The notes under the pieces were generated by a model that saw nothing but the letters and a program-made list of their open reading frames with translations, made no database searches and was not told the origin of the DNA. From positions 42,936,358 to 43,000,357 of the forward strand of contig OW388300.1 of the NCBI GenBank assembly GCA_936450465.1: a stretch of 64,000 nucleotides of DNA. The letters are read 5' to 3'. Positions 59,245-64,000 of the stretch are shown here, one piece after another. Each line of letters opens with the position of its first letter. Positions within the stretch are counted from its first letter, which is position 1. Made by a program: the position numbers and the translations under genes. The stretch is from Gibbula magus. Its lineage: Eukaryota; Mollusca; Gastropoda; Trochida; Trochidae.

Positions 59245-59566
59245 GTGGGGGCAGGGTAGCGCAGTGGTTAGCGCGTTCGGCTTCAGATCAAGAGGTCCGG
59301 GGTTCGAATCCCGCCAGGGGCACGGCAACTTTGTCTGCAGTAGAGAACTGTTCTACACGCAGTAAGGTTTGGGTGCAATGCTAAACTGAATTTCAGCGTA
59401 GTACCACCCATGGTTTGCTAATTCCAGCCGATGCTCGCAAGTTTCACCGCAATGCATAGCCACATGGCGTTACAGGCTTTCTCCCTGCCATAATACTAGC
59501 AGCCGCGATATAAGTGAAATAACCTTGAAAGGGACATTAAACCCCAACTCACCTCACCGCAACTCA
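59245..59566 (+). mobile_element. tRNA-derived SINE, family 1 (best preserved copy)
   Basis: GGGGGCAGGGTAGCGCAGTG with an intact A box, GGGGTTCGAATCCCGCCAG with a perfect B box, full body (GGCAACTTTGTCTGCAGTAG, GTTTGGGTGCAATGC, CCAGCCGATGCTCGCAAG, ATACTAGCAGCCGCG, AACCTTGAAAGGGAC) and tail ATTAAACCCCAACTCACC. CTACTGCTT (left) and CTACTGTTT (right, 59,570) may be the target duplication. Closest to a consensus among the copies here. Confidence 0.93.
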
Positions 59567-62500
59567 CCGCTACTGTTTATAGTGTGACCTCAATGTGGCC
59601 ATTTCTCATCAAAACTCATAGATCTGAACTTGACCTACATGTTGTGGTGAATAATGAATCTACTCAGCATGTATAGATGAGAGATTCAGAGGAATTGGTC
59701 GATTGTAATTACCTGTTTACAGTGGAAGATCATACATTGCTTATAGGGTGACCTATTTCTTATCAACCTCATTCATCCAAGATCCAATCATCAATTTCCT
59801 GTTGACATGTTGGTTGATCTTTTCTTTGCTGATCTGTCTGGAGTAGTTGCTCGTCTTAGACAAAGATTTATTGCAGTGGTTGAAAACCAATCACCGGTCC
59901 ATGTAACCTGATAATGTTTATCCGATTTTTTTCTGCGTAATCAAATTGCTGGAATTGTTTTGCAGGACTTCGAGTTCTTTAATGTCATTATTTGTGTGCA
60001 TGTATCTTCAATGTTAGCAAAGTTACAGCTTAAAATGAATTGTGTATCAACTACCTTCTTCTAAAATGCTTATAAGAAACAAATTAGTAATGTTATTGTG
60101 TGTCTCTTTAATATTAGAAAAGTTATATAAAAAAAATGGATTGTGCATCAATAAACATCTTCCAAAAAGTCTAGTAATTTCCTTCAAATGGTTTCTTGAA
60201 GTGAAAGTCAAACACTGAGCATGTGACAACTTTGTTAATGATTACTTAACATTATCATTATCATCTTTGAGACATTGGATCATCAGAACACAAGAAATAA
60301 CGTTTTTTATGCTTAGATTTAAGAGAGAAATCCATAACCAAATCAATTTATTGTCATGTTAATGTCCTTTTGCTCTAAAATTAGTCGAATACTTACATTG
60401 TGAAAAAAGTATTTTATCAAATACTGACAAAGAGCTTATGAGTTTCAAAAATCTCATTTCAATATTTGATGAAACAGTGATAGTTACTTCTTCAGAGCCT
60501 GAGTGTACCGGTACTTTAAAATGCACCAAGATTCATACTAATTAAACTTCCATCATGTTTTTCTTCCTCTGAAACATCTAAGGAGACGTCTCTGGTTTCT
60601 CCAAATCTCTGTTCACATATATCACATATGTACTTAAACCAGTAGACAAATAACAGGCAATAAAAACAACAAAACGATCATATCTAGGGTTCAATTCACA
60701 AAACAAGACCAGATCCATCAGGTTTCAGTTTGTCCAAGATTTTGCACTTGATCTCCGCGCCATTTCATCTGATGAACGGTATCATGTTTCTGCTAATCTG
60801 AGCCCACGCTGAGAATCCCCATCCAATTTCAGTGTTCAGACAGGTTAATCTACTGTCAATTATTAACTTGTTAAGTAGCACAGAGGGATGTCTTGGCAGT
60901 TTATAAACACTGAGGTAAATGGACTGCTGTTGTTGTGTGTAATCATATTATATACTACACTTTGTACACATGTGTCCATCAGAGACCAGGCTCGTGGTTC
61001 ATCCCCCTTGTCCACCTCCGTGGCCCTAAATCGTTTAAGCTTTATTACTGTGAGAATCATTGACCGCTCTTAATGTATTGAACTTAACCTTTGCTTGTGT
61101 TTATTACAACTGCTTAAGGGCTTTCCAATTGGTCGTTTATTGGGTTTGTTGGTCAATGAACTTGACTCTTCATCATTAACAATTCCTTAGCAATCATTAT
61201 TTCTTAGCATAAAACAACCTCATTCCTTTAATTATTGCATAAATGTTCCCTCTGGAAGTTGCCTTAATCCTTGACATCAAGAGAAATGTACAGAGAAAGA
61301 GAACACAATTTTGTTAGTGGTCTAAGTTGCTTCTCCCACCAAGGGTTACTTGCCTTAGCCCCTTGTTTTGAATTTCAATTCACACTCCTCTGTACCTCAC
61401 CTGGACCAGTTGAGAGAGAGAACAATTCTTGTGTATGTTCATCATCTATCTGCTGATATTTTCAGAAATTTATATAAGTGTCCCTTCCAGTTATAATGTG
61501 TATTGATAGGATTGGTCCTGTGTTTAAGTTACTTTCTAGTAATTTATCTCTTGGCAAGATATCTGGTTCATATCTGGCAATGGGTCCATCCCAAAAAAGG
61601 ATAATAACGGTAGAATTATTGCTATTGTAAGTCACGTTATCCCAAATATAATGATGTAACAATTCTTCACTGAAATTTAATTTGAAATTAATTCCGCAAC
61701 TGAAGTTGGTTGTATTTGAACTATTGTCAGTCAGTGTTCACAACTCTCTTGTGAGTATTAGGATGTTTTGTCAGTAAACTTCTCTCAACAATCAGAATCA
61801 ATCTCAGTCTTGTGTGTCTAATGATTACTTTTCTTCTTAAATAACGACATTGGTGATCTTGATTTCAGAAAACCTATTTGGTTGTCTAACTTTATTTCTT
61901 GGGGACTTTTTGTTATTGCATTGACTACGTTAGTAGTTCTACCTCAATGACATGAAAACTTTTTCACATCTTTCATTAAACTTTGAGCAGGATTTTTGGA
62001 ATTTGTTCTAACAAGTTTAAGATTGCTTTAGGTTGTAGAAGTATTCATTGGTTAAAGCTTGTTTATCTGTCTTTAGATGTCTTGATATACTTTCATTCAA
62101 TTTGAGATGCAACGGAAGTACTGAACAAAAAGTGAAATGTTCTTCAACTGTGAGTTAAATTCTTCTTCTTCTTCATGAAAACAAAATATTTTTCTGAAGT
62201 TGTCCTGACATTTTCTTAATCGAAAAGTTAGGGTTAATTTAAGTTTGGAACATTGATGTTGGATTATTATACAGAAGCAGAAGACTTGCCTTCAAATTAG
62301 AAACCTCCAGAGTGAAGCTTATATGTGTTTTGTGTAACTTTAACTAATGAATATTGTGAATGTCTCTGTTTTACGCACTTCACAGATCTGTAGTTCTTTG
62401 CATGGCATCATTGTCCCTCAAACTGCTTTGATGCAAAGTCTTATTTGAATATATGTAGAATAAAATCAACTGTTTAATACATGATTGATTAGGTGTCTAC

Positions 62501-63257
62501 ATCTCTGGTAACTAATGGACTACTAGTAAAATCACAAAATCAATGGTATGTACAAGTTTCACAAAAACCTACCTGCTTAGAAATTACTTTGTACAGTTAG
62601 TGTAATTATAATGTGTTATTGTTCCATCATACTATCATAAGCTATAGTTACTTATTTAGCTTATAGATTGAGCGATTGCTTTCCAACGCAGCTGATTTCA
62701 CACTCGGCTATGCTAGGACATGATGATCAAGATATAAAGAATACCCTTCTTTATCAATGATCAGGTGTCAATTTTAAACCATCTTGAACCAATTTTCTCT
62801 TTTCTTCACTGTGAAGATCCAAATCAATTGTTTATACATCTTGATCAGTACTCTCCACAGAGGGTACAAATCAACTTCACTGAGTTTGTCTAAGGTGATT
62901 CCTCTCTGTATCTAGCGATCAATGGTGCAAGGGCCACCAACCTTTTAATCATGGAGTCAATTCGGGGCAATTCTAAATGTTTTTGAAGATTGTGATGAAG
63001 GGTTGAAAACTTAAGAAAGTAATTCTTTGCCAGTGGTTAGATGACTTTCTAACACTTCTTGAACAAATTACTTCTATGTGTAGTTTCAAGTATACGTCTT
63101 TGATCATTGTCCTGTACTGTGGTTACAAATCGACTTCAATGATTCTATCTGGAGTGAGTTCAACCAATGGTGTACGATCTGTGTTCCGCCAACCTATAAT
63201 CAGTGAATCAATGAGAATCATGTTTACAAAGGTCAACTTTTCATCCTACGAGCAGTT
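59567..63257. other. Non-genic; nothing recognised
   Basis: 3.7 kb with no repeat or exon that I can identify. The patch at 60,560-61,060 is slightly more GC-rich and has no long runs of A or T, so it could hold a conserved noncoding element or an unrecognised exon. Confidence 0.4.
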
Positions 63258-63650
63258 TGGCAACTTTGTCTGCAGTAGAAAGTGTCTTTCATGCAGTTGA
63301 CTTTCAGGAAAATGTTATCTTAGTTGGTTAGATGAATGCAATCAATGGATTTACAACTTCTTTATTGCAAGAGTGGGATGTTTAGACGAAGAGGTCCGGG
63401 TTTCAAATCCTGCCAGGGGCTCTGCAACTTTGTCTGTTGTAGAGAACTGTTCTACATGCAGTAAGGTTTGGGTGCAATGCTACACTGAATTTCAGCCTAG
63501 TACCACTCATGGTTCGCTAGTTGCAGCTGTTGCTTGCAGGTTTCACTGCAATGTATAGCCACATGGCGTTGCTGGCATTAATACTAGCAGCTGTGATATA
63601 AGTGAAATTCTCTTGAAAGCGGAGTTAAACCCGAACCCACCTCACCTCAA
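63258..63650 (+). mobile_element. tRNA-derived SINE, family 1, truncated, plus a body fragment
   Basis: From about 63,390 the B box (GGGTTTCAAATCCTGCC) and full body and tail (AACCCGAACCCACCTCACCT) are present, but the A-box half is missing or eroded. Just upstream, 63,258-63,302 has an isolated piece of the same body (TTTGGCAACTTTGTCTGC, then CATGCAGT), so two insertions or a rearranged one are present. Confidence 0.82.
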
Positions 63651-64000
63651 AATATTATGAACTTGTATCTTTGAGTAAGACTAGGCTCTCAAGAAATATT
63701 CTGCCTACCTGGCTGCCAAGTTAACATGTGCCATTGCTTCTCGTCTCTGGCTTTGATGCAGAATCAATTAATCAACAACCAAGTACATGAAACTAACCAT
63801 GCAAGAAATTTCTATCCGAGAAAAAGTGTTATGCTTTATGCTTTGGTGTGCAAATTATAATGGATATGAACTGGTTGATCTCTGTATGTTGTAAATTGGT
63901 AGTTTATTGACAACTAACTCCCTTTTAATATCAAAGAAAGTAAGGTCTGGGTACATTTTGTGTTGATGAAGTTCATGGACCAAATCATTCAAGAGTTTGA
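63651..64000. other. Right end; nothing recognised
   Basis: No exon or repeat identified in the last 350 bases. Confidence 0.5.

Overview
This is eukaryotic nuclear DNA. It is AT-rich, with spliced genes bounded by GT/AG introns, tRNA-derived SINEs, MITEs, a hAT-type element, a decayed LINE, minisatellites and a long tandem satellite. The SINE tails (AAACCCCAACTCACC type), the 'AGCTCA...GGCC' hairpins and the 'CTTCTTCTCCAG' dispersed repeats resemble those of marine molluscs. A mollusc is therefore my best guess, an inference from repeat style only.

The one large gene I can build lies on the minus strand. Nine coding exons between 23,026 and 6,921 join in frame at every junction and give a protein of about 1,117 residues. 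In order it has a short conserved-looking N-terminal module, twelve near-identical 25-residue repeats made by a 75-bp minisatellite (12,877-13,776), two Cys/His zinc-binding motifs, a tyrosine-recombinase-type catalytic domain spread over five exons (R-x-x-E, a degenerate H-x-x-R, and G-H-x8-Y with the tyrosine present), and an acidic then basic tail. It looks like a host gene related to Crypton-type tyrosine recombinases rather than a mobile copy. A likely promoter (two CCAAT boxes and a TATA box) and a noncoding first exon lie at about 27,194-27,302.

Around this gene sits a direct segmental duplication: copy A at 1,781-4,794 and copy B at 24,609-29,905. Each copy carries the same intact minus-strand ORF for a small coiled-coil protein that starts MGLCNSK, an apparent N-myristoylation signal. 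A third, truncated copy of that ORF abuts copy A. Copy B also holds about 2 kb missing from A, including the probable promoter of the large gene. Copy B is followed by a 2.66-kb array of 93/99-bp satellite units (30,126-32,785) whose older relatives lie inside both copies.

From 33 kb to the right end I find no protein gene I can support. That half holds a 78-bp minisatellite (33.2 kb), a 145-bp tandem repeat block (33.7-35.1 kb), a LINE 3' remnant (37.5-37.95 kb), several degenerate tandem duplications, a palindromic hairpin (41 kb), a MITE at TTAA (41.9-42.2 kb), a non-autonomous hAT element with a perfect 8-bp target duplication (49,722-51,100), and two SINE families whose recognisable copies all lie in plus orientation. 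It may be intergenic or intron of a gene whose exons lie outside the window.
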